A DNA stretch of 64,000 bases, taken from NCBI GenBank assembly GCA_043747745.1, contig JAYTOP010000054.1:1-64000 (forward strand). Direction: 5' to 3'. Below are positions 1 to 7,943 of this stretch, piece after piece. A program made the translations under genes and the position numbers. Below the pieces are notes generated by a model, which did not search any database, was not told where the DNA came from, and was given only the letters and a program-made list of their open reading frames with translations. This DNA comes from SZAS-103 sp043747745. GTDB taxonomy: Bacteria > Pseudomonadota > Gammaproteobacteria > Xanthomonadales > Xanthomonadaceae. The stretch's first letter is position 1; the number at the start of each line of letters is the position of its first letter.

Positions 1-1
1 T

Positions 2-1795
2 ACCGCAAAAATACTCACTGAGACAGGCGAGAAGACGCCCGTATTTACGCGCATCTCGACAGTCGCCGGTGGCGCAGGCTCGGTAGACACGCCGCGCGAT
101 GTGCGCGGATTCGCGGTCAAGCTCTACACGAAGGAAGGCAACTGGGACTTGGTCGGCAACAACATTCCGGTGTTTTTCATCCAGGATGCGATCAAGTTTC
201 CCGATCTCATCCACGCCGTGAAGATGGAACCCGATCGCGGCTTTCCGCAGGCAGCGACCGCGCACGACACGTTCTGGGACTACATCTCGCTCACGCCCGA
301 AGCGATGCACATGGTGATGTGGATCATGTCCGATCGCACACTCCCGCGTTCGCTGCGCATGATCGAGGGATTCGGCATCCACAGCTTTCGCCTGCTCAAT
401 GCGAAAGGGGTGTCGACCTTCGTCAAGTTCCATTGGCGGCCCAAGCTGGGCCTGCAGTCGACGATCTGGGACGAGACCGTGAAGATCGCGGGAGCCGATC
501 CGGACTTCCATCGCCGCGATCTGTTCGAGGCGATCCATGCGGGGAACTTCCCGGAGTGGGAATTCTCCGTGCAGTTGTTCACCCAGGAAGAGGCGGATGC
601 GTTCCCGTTCGATCATCTGGATCCCACCAAGCTGATTCCGGAAGAACTGGTTCCACTCACGGTGATCGGCCGCATGGTGCTGGATCGCTGGCCGGACAAC
701 TTCTTCGCCGAAACCGAGCAGGTTGCGTTCTGCCCAACGCATCTGGTGCCGGGTATCGATTTCTCGAACGACCCGCTGTTGCAGGGACGTCTGTTCTCTT
801 ACCTGGACACGCAACTCTCGCGGCTCGGTTCGCCGAACTTCCATCAGTTGCCGATCAATGCGCCGAAGTGTCCGTTCGCCAACCACCAGCGCGACGCACA
901 CATGCAGATGGAACGACCCAAGGGCCGCGTGGCGTACGAGCCGAACTCGTTGTCCGCGGATTCGCCTCGCGAATCCCCGGCCGCCGGTTTCCGCAGTTCG
1001 ACGATCCTTGCGCAGGACACCGCGCAGAGCAACGGCAAAGCCCGGATCCGCGCCGCCAGCTTCGCCGATCATTACAGCCAGGCGCGTCAGTTTTACCGCA
1101 GCCAGTCGACCCATGAGCAGGCACACATTGCCTCGGCGCTCGTGTTCGAATTGTCCAAGGTTGAGCATCCGCATGTGCGGGAAGCGATGGTCGGCCATCT
1201 GCGTCACATCGAAGAAGATCTCGCCCAACGCGTGGCCAATGGACTGGCCATGGAGAAGCTGCCCGCCGCACCGAAGTCGGCCATGCCTGTGCAGGATCTG
1301 CCGACCTCGGCAGCACTGCAGCTCATCGGCAAGATGAAGGACACGCTCGAAGGCCGCGCGATTGCGATCCTCATCGCAGACGGTTCCGACGGTGCCGCGA
1401 TCGAGGCCACCCGCAAAGCGATCACCAAGGCTGGTGCCAGAGTGAAAATCGTCGCCCCCAAGGTCGGCGGGGCAAAACTTGCCGATGGTTCGGTGCTGGC
1501 TGCCGACGGACAACTCGCAGGCACGCCGTCGGTGTTGTTCGATGCGGTCGCGATCATTCTTTCTGACGCCGGCGCGAAGTCTCTTGGGAAGGAAGCGGCC
1601 GCGATCGATTTTGTTCGCGACGCATTCGGCCATCTCAAGGCGATCGCGGCCGACGCAGGAGGAATGGCGCTCCTGAAACAAGCCCAGCTCAAGATGGACG
1701 CCGGGATCGTGGAGGTTGGAGACCTCAAGTCCTTCGTAGTCGTGGCGGCGACTCGACAATGGAAGCGAGAGGCAACGGTGCGAATGCTGGCCTGA
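2..1795 (+). CDS. katE: Large-subunit catalase HPII, 5' truncated by window edge
   Basis: Heme catalase that disproportionates hydrogen peroxide in the cytoplasm. The frame is open to the left window edge, so the N-terminus with the distal catalytic His is missing; 597 residues are visible. The fragment starts inside the core (TPRDVRGFAVKLYT). The distal Asn lies in GNNIPVFF (residues 52-59) and the heme-ligating Tyr in RLFSYLDTQ (Tyr267). From about residue 435 there is a DJ-1/PfpI-like domain (GRAIAILIADGSDG), present in large clade-2 catalases and absent from small ones. The stop is at 1793-1795. The next gene is convergent, 41 bases away. The family call is secure; regulation cannot be seen because the promoter is outside the window. 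Confidence 0.95.
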   Translation, partial: TAKILTETGEKTPVFTRISTVAGGAGSVDTPRDVRGFAVKLYTKEGNWDLVGNNIPVFFIQDAIKFPDLIHAVKMEPDRGFPQAATAHDTFWDYISLTPEAMHMVMWIMSDRTLPRSLRMIEGFGIHSFRLLNAKGVSTFVKFHWRPKLGLQSTIWDETVKIAGADPDFHRRDLFEAIHAGNFPEWEFSVQLFTQEEADAFPFDHLDPTKLIPEELVPLTVIGRMVLDRWPDNFFAETEQVAFCPTHLVPGIDFSNDPLLQGRLFSYLDTQLSRLGSPNFHQLPINAPKCPFANHQRDAHMQMERPKGRVAYEPNSLSADSPRESPAAGFRSSTILAQDTAQSNGKARIRAASFADHYSQARQFYRSQSTHEQAHIASALVFELSKVEHPHVREAMVGHLRHIEEDLAQRVANGLAMEKLPAAPKSAMPVQDLPTSAALQLIGKMKDTLEGRAIAILIADGSDGAAIEATRKAITKAGARVKIVAPKVGGAKLADGSVLAADGQLAGTPSVLFDAVAIILSDAGAKSLGKEAAAIDFVRDAFGHLKAIAADAGGMALLKQAQLKMDAGIVEVGDLKSFVVVAATRQWKREATVRMLA

Positions 1796-1836
1796 GCGAC
1801 AACGAGCAGGTCCATCGCCGCAAACAACGTTGGTGC

Positions 1837-3000
1837 CTAGCGCGCCAACCGTCGGAAGGAAAACAGATCCGCACACGAATGTTTCCTGCCCTGCAATGAG
1901 TCGAGAAGGATATCGGCGCCGATCACGCTGTAGGTGATGCCGTTGCCGCCATACGCCATGGCGAAATGTACGCGCGCGCCATGCTGTGGATGCGGGCCGA
2001 AGAACGGTAGCCCGTCCTCGGTTTCGGCGAACGTGCCAGCCCACGAGAACGCGGGTCGCAACGGCATCTTCGGAAACAGTAAGCCCACGCGCTCGGCCAG
2101 GGCGGCCGACTTCTCCCCGACGCTTGCATCGCGCTTGATCGCGATGTCGATGTTGTCGTCGAGTCCGCCGACGATGATGCGGTCGTCGCGGGTCGTGCGC
2201 AGGTACATGTAAGGGCGCGCGGATTCCCATACGAGCGTCTTGCGCAGGCAATCCAAGCCTTCTGTAACCGGTTCGCTGACGAATGCATAACTGCTGCGGT
2301 TGCGCGCGACGCGCTGGTCGAGATGCAGCTGACTCTCGTAGCCGGATGCAAAGATCAGGTGCTGGCATCGGATGCGCTGGCCATCGGCGGTACGGGCGTG
2401 CACAGTTCCGCGCTTGGGTTCGAACGTAGCCAACTCGCTGCGGCCATAAATCGATCCACCGCGTCGATGCACCCTGGACAGAAGCGCATGCGCCAGTTGA
2501 TAGGGATCGGTTTCTGCAGCGACCGATGTCAGCAGTGCCACCGGCGCGTCGATGCCGAATTGCTTGCGCACAGCCGATGCTTCAAGGATCTCGAGGTCGA
2601 AGCCGTGGCGCTGGCGCAACTGGCCTTCGTCGCGCACGCGTTTGCCGTCACGCGGGCGACTCGCGAAATACAGGCTCCGCATCCGCCGGAACTCGACTCC
2701 CCGCATCTTGCCAACGATTTTTCCGAGCTTGAGCACAGCCTTTTCGCATGCGCGATACGCGAGCACGGCGTCATCGATACCGAACCTTTCGGCAAGGTCC
2801 TGCATTTCGGTGTCGATCTCGTACTGGAGCAGCGCGGTACTCGCAGAGGTACTGCCCCATCCAGCCTCTCGACGGTCGATCACGCACACCCGTATGCCCG
2901 CACCTGACAGCGCATCGGCAATGAGCGCGCCCGTGATTCCAGCGCCAACGACCAGCACGTCGCATTCGGCGTTCTCATGCAGCGCCGGGTAGCTTTGCAA
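1837..3000 (-). CDS. FAD-dependent oxidoreductase, DAO family
   Basis: Predicted flavoprotein amine/amino-acid oxidoreductase of the DAO fold, 387 residues from the start given. A Rossmann dinucleotide motif VVGAGITGALIADAL is near the N-terminus, followed by the ribose-binding acidic residue in VIDRRE. The C-terminal part has the FAD-closing segment AMAYGGNGITYSVIGADIL. The given start is a TTG at 3000. The same frame is open back to the TAG that ends the upstream kinase gene (3109-3111) and encodes a plausible extra N-terminus (IIDLYSGHPWWVAKSGLL), but contains no ATG or GTG. The true start is therefore uncertain. Genes in this family often carry such a SG.P.W...GL leader (recollection). 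It probably shares a transcript with the kinase gene. Substrate unknown. Confidence 0.85.
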   Translation of the reverse strand: MQSYPALHENAECDVLVVGAGITGALIADALSGAGIRVCVIDRREAGWGSTSASTALLQYEIDTEMQDLAERFGIDDAVLAYRACEKAVLKLGKIVGKMRGVEFRRMRSLYFASRPRDGKRVRDEGQLRQRHGFDLEILEASAVRKQFGIDAPVALLTSVAAETDPYQLAHALLSRVHRRGGSIYGRSELATFEPKRGTVHARTADGQRIRCQHLIFASGYESQLHLDQRVARNRSSYAFVSEPVTEGLDCLRKTLVWESARPYMYLRTTRDDRIIVGGLDDNIDIAIKRDASVGEKSAALAERVGLLFPKMPLRPAFSWAGTFAETEDGLPFFGPHPQHGARVHFAMAYGGNGITYSVIGADILLDSLQGRKHSCADLFSFRRLAR

Positions 3001-3108
3001 CAGGCCACTCTTCGCAACCCACCAGGGATGTCCGCTGTAGAGGTCGATGATCTTTTCTTCGTTGAAGGGATACCTTCTGGAATTCCGATGCAGGCGAAAT
3101 GCCGCACC

Positions 3109-4788
3109 CTAAGTAGGTCCGTGCTGCACGGGTGGCTTGGCGGTGCGATCCTGGAGCATGGCCTGTACGACCAGGGTGATGCCGAGCCCTGCTCCGATCA
3201 GGAACAGCACGAAGGCAACCGCGGGATAGCCCCAGATCGTCACGCTGGATGAAACGCGCGTCATCATCGCACCGCCGATGATCAACGCCGCCACAATGAT
3301 GCCGGTGCTGATGCGGTTGGCGATCTTCTGCAGGTTTTCCATGAGCCGGGATTCCTCAAGCCCGGTCACGTGGACGCGTAACTTGTTGGCGGCGAGCGTT
3401 TGCAGGAATTCGGAGACGCGCTTGGGCGACTCCCTGAGCAGGTCCTGCACCTCCATGAATTCGGTGGCTAGGTTTGCCGGCGACAGCGACTTCACCAAGC
3501 GTTGCCGCAAAACGGCTTCCAGATGCGACTTGATGATCTGGCGGGGATCGAGGTCCGGATCGAGTGCACTGGAGACCGACTCCAGGCTCAGTAGTGTTTT
3601 TCCGAGCAGGCTCATTTCCGGTGGCGGCCGCAGTCCCGCCGCGATGGCGCGGGTGGTGATATGCAGCAGCAGGCGTCCATCGGAAGTCGTTTGGGGCGAC
3701 GACGCGCTGGCGTACTGCGCGACCATCTGGCTGGTGTCGCGGACGAATCCGGTCTCATCGAAGTCTTCCAGGCGCGTTCCCAGCGCGATCGCCGATTCGG
3801 CGGCGTCCTCTCCTCGTCCGTCGACGGTGGCGAGCATGAGCTTGAGCAGACGATCGCGCATGCGCGGGGGAATGTGGGCCACCATGCCCAGGTCCAGCAG
3901 TGCGAGCCGATTGTCCTTGGTCAGCAGGAAGTTGCCGGGATGCGGATCGGCCTGGATCAGGCCATGCACGAAGATCTGATCGAGATAGGCGCGCATCAGT
4001 TCGGAGGCCACTTCCGTCAGCGGGCTCTCCAGACGGCGCAGGTCGGAGAGCTTGGTGACCTTTTGACCGTGGACCATCTCCATCGTCAGGACCCGCGCGG
4101 TCGAGAAGTCCGGCAGGAATTTCGGCACGAACAGGTTCGGATAGTCGGCGAGGTTGGTTGCGAACGTTTCCAGGTTGTCGGCCTCGGACCGGTAGTCGAG
4201 TTCGGCGACGAGGCTCTTGCGGAATTCACTGACCCAATCGGCGAACCCCACGCGGCGGCCGACATCGCTGAAACGGTCGGCTTTTCCGGCCAGTGACGCG
4301 AGCAGGTCAAGATCATCGCGAATGCCAGCGGCGATATCCGGGCGCTGCACTTTCACTGCAACAGCTCGTCCGTCGCGCAACGTCGCCGCGTGCACCTGCG
4401 CCAGCGACGCTGCAGCGAGCGGGGTTTCGTCGAACGTCGCGAACATCTTGGTCAGCCGCACGCCCAGCTCGGATTCGATCACCTCGCGGATCTGCACGAA
4501 CGGGATCGGAGCCACATCGTCCTGCATCCGTTCCAGCGCATCGATGTAGGGCTGTGGTACGAAGTCGGGCCGCGTCGAAAGACCTTGCCCGATCTTGACG
4601 AACGTCGGTCCGAGCGCCTCGAGATCCTTTGCGAATTCCTCAGGCTTGCCTTCGGGAATGCTCTCGGCTTTCGCGTCCTGCAACAGCGGGTCGTCCGGAT
4701 CGACGGAGCTGAAGATCCCCGCATTGCGGTATTTCATCAGCACCCTGCCAACCTCGACAGCGCGTGAAAGAGGCCGTGGCTCGTCCAT
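3109..4788 (-). CDS. ABC1/UbiB family atypical protein kinase
   Basis: Member of the ABC1/ADCK/UbiB family of atypical kinases, 559 residues, close to the usual UbiB length. The KxGQ motif is in GPTFVKIGQGLSTRPD (about residues 60-75). The Ala-rich loop that replaces the P-loop is AAASLAQVHAA. The nucleotide/metal residues are in ADPHPGNFLL followed by LLDLGMV. Two hydrophobic C-terminal helices (about residues 490-545) would anchor it in the inner membrane. UbiB helps ubiquinone biosynthesis, but no ubi genes are adjacent, so a paralogue with another lipid-related role is equally possible. The start is ATG at 4788. It is followed in the same frame, after one TAG, by the FAD oxidoreductase gene. 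Confidence 0.9.
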   Translation of the reverse strand: MDEPRPLSRAVEVGRVLMKYRNAGIFSSVDPDDPLLQDAKAESIPEGKPEEFAKDLEALGPTFVKIGQGLSTRPDFVPQPYIDALERMQDDVAPIPFVQIREVIESELGVRLTKMFATFDETPLAAASLAQVHAATLRDGRAVAVKVQRPDIAAGIRDDLDLLASLAGKADRFSDVGRRVGFADWVSEFRKSLVAELDYRSEADNLETFATNLADYPNLFVPKFLPDFSTARVLTMEMVHGQKVTKLSDLRRLESPLTEVASELMRAYLDQIFVHGLIQADPHPGNFLLTKDNRLALLDLGMVAHIPPRMRDRLLKLMLATVDGRGEDAAESAIALGTRLEDFDETGFVRDTSQMVAQYASASSPQTTSDGRLLLHITTRAIAAGLRPPPEMSLLGKTLLSLESVSSALDPDLDPRQIIKSHLEAVLRQRLVKSLSPANLATEFMEVQDLLRESPKRVSEFLQTLAANKLRVHVTGLEESRLMENLQKIANRISTGIIVAALIIGGAMMTRVSSSVTIWGYPAVAFVLFLIGAGLGITLVVQAMLQDRTAKPPVQHGPT

Positions 4789-4939
4789 GATTGATATCCC
4801 TTCGTAGGTGGCCTTCCGTGGGCCGAGGTTGCGCGTGCTGCTTAGGCGAGCCTAGCTGTTCGGGTCTGAATGATTCGCCAATCCGCTTTGCGGCTCACTG
4901 CATGCGCACTGCGATGCAATTCGACAGGCCGCATTGGGT

Positions 4940-6181
4940 TCAGACAGTGGCCGCGTGCCCTTGCGAAAGGAAGAAGCGCATCATCTCGACCGAAGCTGAT
5001 GGGCCACACGCATCAACATACGATCCACGCGCATCGCCGCCGGACCATGCGTGTCCGGCTCCGTGCAGAATCCAGTGTTCCACAACGGGCCGTTTTGCCG
5101 CATCGATATGGACGATGCGGCTGCAATGTCTGCTTCCGTGCATCGCGCGTTCGCACTCACCCTTGCGTAAATTCCAGCCATCATGCGCATCGATGGCCTG
5201 TTTGACGATTTCGGCGCCATTTCTGGCATCGACCGTGTGATCCTGATCGCCGTGAAACACGATGGTCGGCACCGGTGGTCTGGATCTGACCTGCCGGGAG
5301 GGCGAGCGGCTGGACCTTCGCGCACTCGACGGGCCGAGCGTTGTTGCCTGTACCGCGCCGCCTTTCATCGCGGCAAAGGCAGATGACACATCCTGGGCGG
5401 CGCCGCACGCCAGCCCCGAATGCGCACCCACCGCAGCAAACACATCCGGCCAGGTAGCGCCGAGGATGACCGCCATTGCAGCGCCCGCAGACAACCCAGC
5501 GACGAATACACGCGCTGGATCGACACGATAGGCGGACACGATCTGACTAGCCATTCCGGCAATGAGTGAGGGCTCGCCAGTATCGCGTTGTTGATCTTGG
5601 GCACGAAACCAGTTCCAGCAGTTCGATCCGTTGGCGTTCACCGATTGCTCCGGGTACAGCACGAGAAATCCGTCACGTTCCGCTAGTCGATTCATCTGCG
5701 TGCCCGCAGCAAAATCGTCTGGCGACTGCGTGCAACCATGCAGCATCACCACGAGCGGCACCGTAGCCGTGCTGGTGGCGTAGCTGGATGGAATGTAGAG
5801 CTTGTAGTTTCGGGTGCCAGCAGCGTTGTGAAATGTGCCGTCCAGGAATTGCCCTGCGTCAACGGGCTCACCATCGATCGACCGGGCCGCTCGACGCATC
5901 CGTCCCTCGGAGACACCATGCAGGCGCACATTGCCGAGTCCCTCCATGTTGGCGGCCGGCTGCGTGAGCACGCTTGATGTCAGTCCTGCGCTGGATAGTG
6001 CGTTTGCAATCACCAGTCCGATGCCATGACCTTGCGCTTGCTGTTGCAAGCCGGATGATTCCAGCGATCTTGCGATAACGTCATTGAACGAACTTCTCTC
6101 GTTTGATGATCCTGCTGAAACGATCGGCGTCTTGCGCGCAGGGAAGACCAACGGCAGACGCCATTCCTTCACGTTCTTCAA
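4940..6181 (-). CDS. PHB depolymerase family alpha/beta-hydrolase
   Basis: Serine esterase of the poly(3-hydroxybutyrate) depolymerase (Esterase_phd) family, 413 residues. The oxyanion-hole region is VVMLHGCTQSPDDFAAGTQM, the nucleophile lies in GLSAGAAMA, the catalytic Asp in HGDQDHTVD and the His in GAGHAWSGGD. No signal peptide is visible, which suggests intracellular polymer or oligomer breakdown. The start is TTG at 6181, preceded by an AAAGGA ribosome-binding sequence five bases upstream; no usable ATG lies near it. It follows the ribbon-helix-helix gene by 26 bases, so the two form an operon. A phasin gene at 44.5 kb shows that this organism handles PHA granules. The exact ester substrate is inferred, not shown. 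Confidence 0.85.
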   Translation of the reverse strand: MKNVKEWRLPLVFPARKTPIVSAGSSNERSSFNDVIARSLESSGLQQQAQGHGIGLVIANALSSAGLTSSVLTQPAANMEGLGNVRLHGVSEGRMRRAARSIDGEPVDAGQFLDGTFHNAAGTRNYKLYIPSSYATSTATVPLVVMLHGCTQSPDDFAAGTQMNRLAERDGFLVLYPEQSVNANGSNCWNWFRAQDQQRDTGEPSLIAGMASQIVSAYRVDPARVFVAGLSAGAAMAVILGATWPDVFAAVGAHSGLACGAAQDVSSAFAAMKGGAVQATTLGPSSARRSSRSPSRQVRSRPPVPTIVFHGDQDHTVDARNGAEIVKQAIDAHDGWNLRKGECERAMHGSRHCSRIVHIDAAKRPVVEHWILHGAGHAWSGGDARGSYVDACGPSASVEMMRFFLSQGHAATV

Positions 6182-6207
6182 TTGAATCCTTTGTCTTCGG
6201 GGGATTC

Positions 6208-6627
6208 TCAGCGCGTGCGATCGGCCAGGGCACGCCGCACGGCAGGACTTGCATGGAATGCGCCGAGCACGTCCACCGAGGCAATCGTGGCGCGCGCGAG
6301 CTCCGGCGATACATCGGCGTCAATGCGCGCCAATCCCACGACCTGGAGTTGCAGCATCGTCCCGTCGTCGCGGGCGCGCTCGAGTTCGGCACGCGATACC
6401 TCACGCAGGCCCAGCGCCAGCGTGCGTCGTGCAACGGTTTGCCGCAGCGCGTCGCCGTGTACGGCCAACTGGTTGCGGATGGCTGTACGGATCAGATCGG
6501 TTCGGTTCGAGTAAAACCCTTCCTGCACCAGCAGGTCGATTTGCCCCAGATCGACGACACCGAGGTTGATCGTCAATTTCTCGGTCTCTCCGGCTCTGGG
6601 CTTCACTATCAGTTCTTTGGCGCTCAT
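6208..6627 (-). CDS. Ribbon-helix-helix (CopG-like) transcriptional regulator
   Basis: Small DNA-binding protein of 139 residues. An N-terminal ribbon-helix-helix fold is seen: a beta strand (EKLTINLGVVDLGQID) followed by two helices containing YSNRTDLIRTAIRNQLA, with the SNRTDLIRTAI turn typical of MetJ/Arc/CopG proteins. The rest is helical with a beta-rich segment that may oligomerise or sense a ligand. It is the first gene of a minus-strand operon with the PHB-depolymerase-family esterase, which it probably controls. An inverted repeat immediately upstream of its ATG is a likely autoregulatory operator. RHH regulators adjoining PHB depolymerase genes are a recurrent arrangement in proteobacteria (recollection). 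Confidence 0.85.
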   Translation of the reverse strand: MSAKELIVKPRAGETEKLTINLGVVDLGQIDLLVQEGFYSNRTDLIRTAIRNQLAVHGDALRQTVARRTLALGLREVSRAELERARDDGTMLQLQVVGLARIDADVSPELARATIASVDVLGAFHASPAVRRALADRTR

Positions 6628-6632
6628 TTATC

Positions 6633-6661
6633 ACCATCCACATACCATCTGGATGGATGGT
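6633..6661. promoter_or_regulatory. Candidate operator for the RHH regulator
   Basis: A perfect 8-base inverted repeat, ACCATCCA (6633-6640) and TGGATGGT (6654-6661), begins six bases upstream of the RHH gene's start codon. A nested second pair, TACCATC (6643-6649) and GATGGTA (6656-6662), overlaps it, so three or four CCATC half-sites stand in a 30-base stretch. RHH proteins bind arrays of short half-sites as dimers of dimers, which fits autoregulation. This is inference from position and symmetry. Confidence 0.5.
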
Positions 6662-6663
6662 AG

Positions 6664-7013
6664 ATCGCGACATCTCAAAATGCAAGAACGATCAAGACCC
6701 GGTCTTCGAGCGTCGACACATTGCCTTCTTTCGCCCAGACGGAGGCATCAAGCATCTCGACGGCATCGTGATTCCTCCAGGCGACCTTCCATGTATTCAT
6801 CACGTCTTCCCCGCAGTCTTCCGCTCGTCGCTGACCGTATCGACAGACAGACCGACAATGTCTGAATGCTTAACAAAATGACATCAGGGTATCGAAGGTT
6901 GCGCATCGATTCATTCCTTGCGAACCATAGTGGTTATCGGAGATGCGGCCGTTTGTTTTCGATGCAGCGGGCGTCTCCGAACAGCACTGCAGCATCAACT
7001 CAAGGAGTTCACC
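6664..7013. other. Divergent intergenic region without a supported gene
   Basis: About 350 bases separate the RHH gene (minus) from the glycine-zipper gene (plus). Open frames here are short and resemble no family I recognise. The region should hold the plus-strand promoter for the glycine-zipper gene, whose ribosome-binding sequence AAGGAG lies at about 7001-7006. No RNA gene is evident. Confidence 0.5.
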
Positions 7014-7772
7014 ATGAAGGACCAGAACGCAAAGCAGATTGACCGCGCCAACGAGATTCGCGATGACGCAGCAAAGGAAGCCGGCAAGCAAGTCGACAAG
7101 GCAGACAAGAATTTTGCCAAAGCCGACCAGGCGGCCTCCGAAGACCGTGCGAAAGGCCACGCGAAGGCGGCGCAGGAATCTGATCGCGAAGATGCGAACA
7201 AGGTCATGAACAAGGCCGACAGCAATTACGTCAAGGATGAGGCGAAGGCGATCAAGGGACAGGAAAAGGGCCACGACAAGGCCGCCGATATCGTAGGCGA
7301 GAAAGCCGAAGCGAAAGCCAAGAACCGCGATCCAATGACCGATGCTCCCGGATCACATCCGGTCGGTACGGGCGTGGGTACGCTCGGTGGCGCGGTGGCA
7401 GGCGCAGCAGCTGGTTCGCTTGCGGGCCCACTAGGCACCGCGATTGGCGGAGTGGTGGGCGCCATCGTTGGTGCAGCCGCTGGGCACAGTGCTGGCGAGG
7501 CGATCAATCCGACCGTTGAAGAAGCGTATTGGCGCAGCGCATACGGCAAGGAACCGTACTTCAACACCAAGTACACCTTCGATGACTACGCACCTGCCTA
7601 TCGCGCCGGCTTCATGGGCCGCGATGAGTACCGCGATCTTTCCTGGGACAAGGCCGAACCCCGCCTGGCCTCGACATGGGAAAAGTCGAAGGGTTCGTCC
7701 CGCCTTCAGTGGGACCAGGCGCGTGATGCTTCGCGTGCCGCCTGGCAGCGCGCAGAAAAGTCCGGATCCTGA
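7014..7772 (+). CDS. Glycine-zipper protein with LEA-like charged N-terminus
   Basis: Protein of 252 residues, not assigned to a characterised function. Residues 1 to about 105 are extremely charged and rich in Lys, Ala, Asp and Glu, with 11- to 14-residue periodicity (DKADKNFAKADQAA, NKADSNYVKDEAKA), resembling LEA-type desiccation proteins. A glycine-zipper membrane segment follows at about 120-165 (GAVAGAAAGSLAGPLG, GAIVGAAAGHSAGEA). The C-terminus is acidic/aromatic (FDDYAPAYRAGF, RLQWDQARDASRAAW), like a family seen in stress-responsive proteobacterial proteins. The start chosen is the ATG with AAGGAG upstream; the frame is open further 5' but without such a site. It is monocistronic and ends in a strong terminator. 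A stress or envelope role is inference. Confidence 0.85.
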   Translation: MKDQNAKQIDRANEIRDDAAKEAGKQVDKADKNFAKADQAASEDRAKGHAKAAQESDREDANKVMNKADSNYVKDEAKAIKGQEKGHDKAADIVGEKAEAKAKNRDPMTDAPGSHPVGTGVGTLGGAVAGAAAGSLAGPLGTAIGGVVGAIVGAAAGHSAGEAINPTVEEAYWRSAYGKEPYFNTKYTFDDYAPAYRAGFMGRDEYRDLSWDKAEPRLASTWEKSKGSSRLQWDQARDASRAAWQRAEKSGS

Positions 7773-7799
7773 ATTCGACCCGTCAGTCGCATGTGGCAC

Positions 7800-7829
7800 C
7801 GATGGGCACGATTTTGTGCCCATCGTTTT
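7800..7829 (+). terminator. Rho-independent terminator of the glycine-zipper gene
   Basis: A perfect 10-base stem, CGATGGGCAC (7800-7809) and GTGCCCATCG (7816-7825), with a six-base loop is followed by TTTT. It lies 28 bases after the stop codon. Confidence 0.87.
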
Positions 7830-7943
7830 GACGGAGATGTGCACGAACCGATTGAGCTTTCGCCTCGGCTTCCATCGACCACGCTCGCTTGATGCGTGGC
7901 GGCACTTCTTGTTTGCGCCTGCGACGCGCGCAAATTGACGGCG

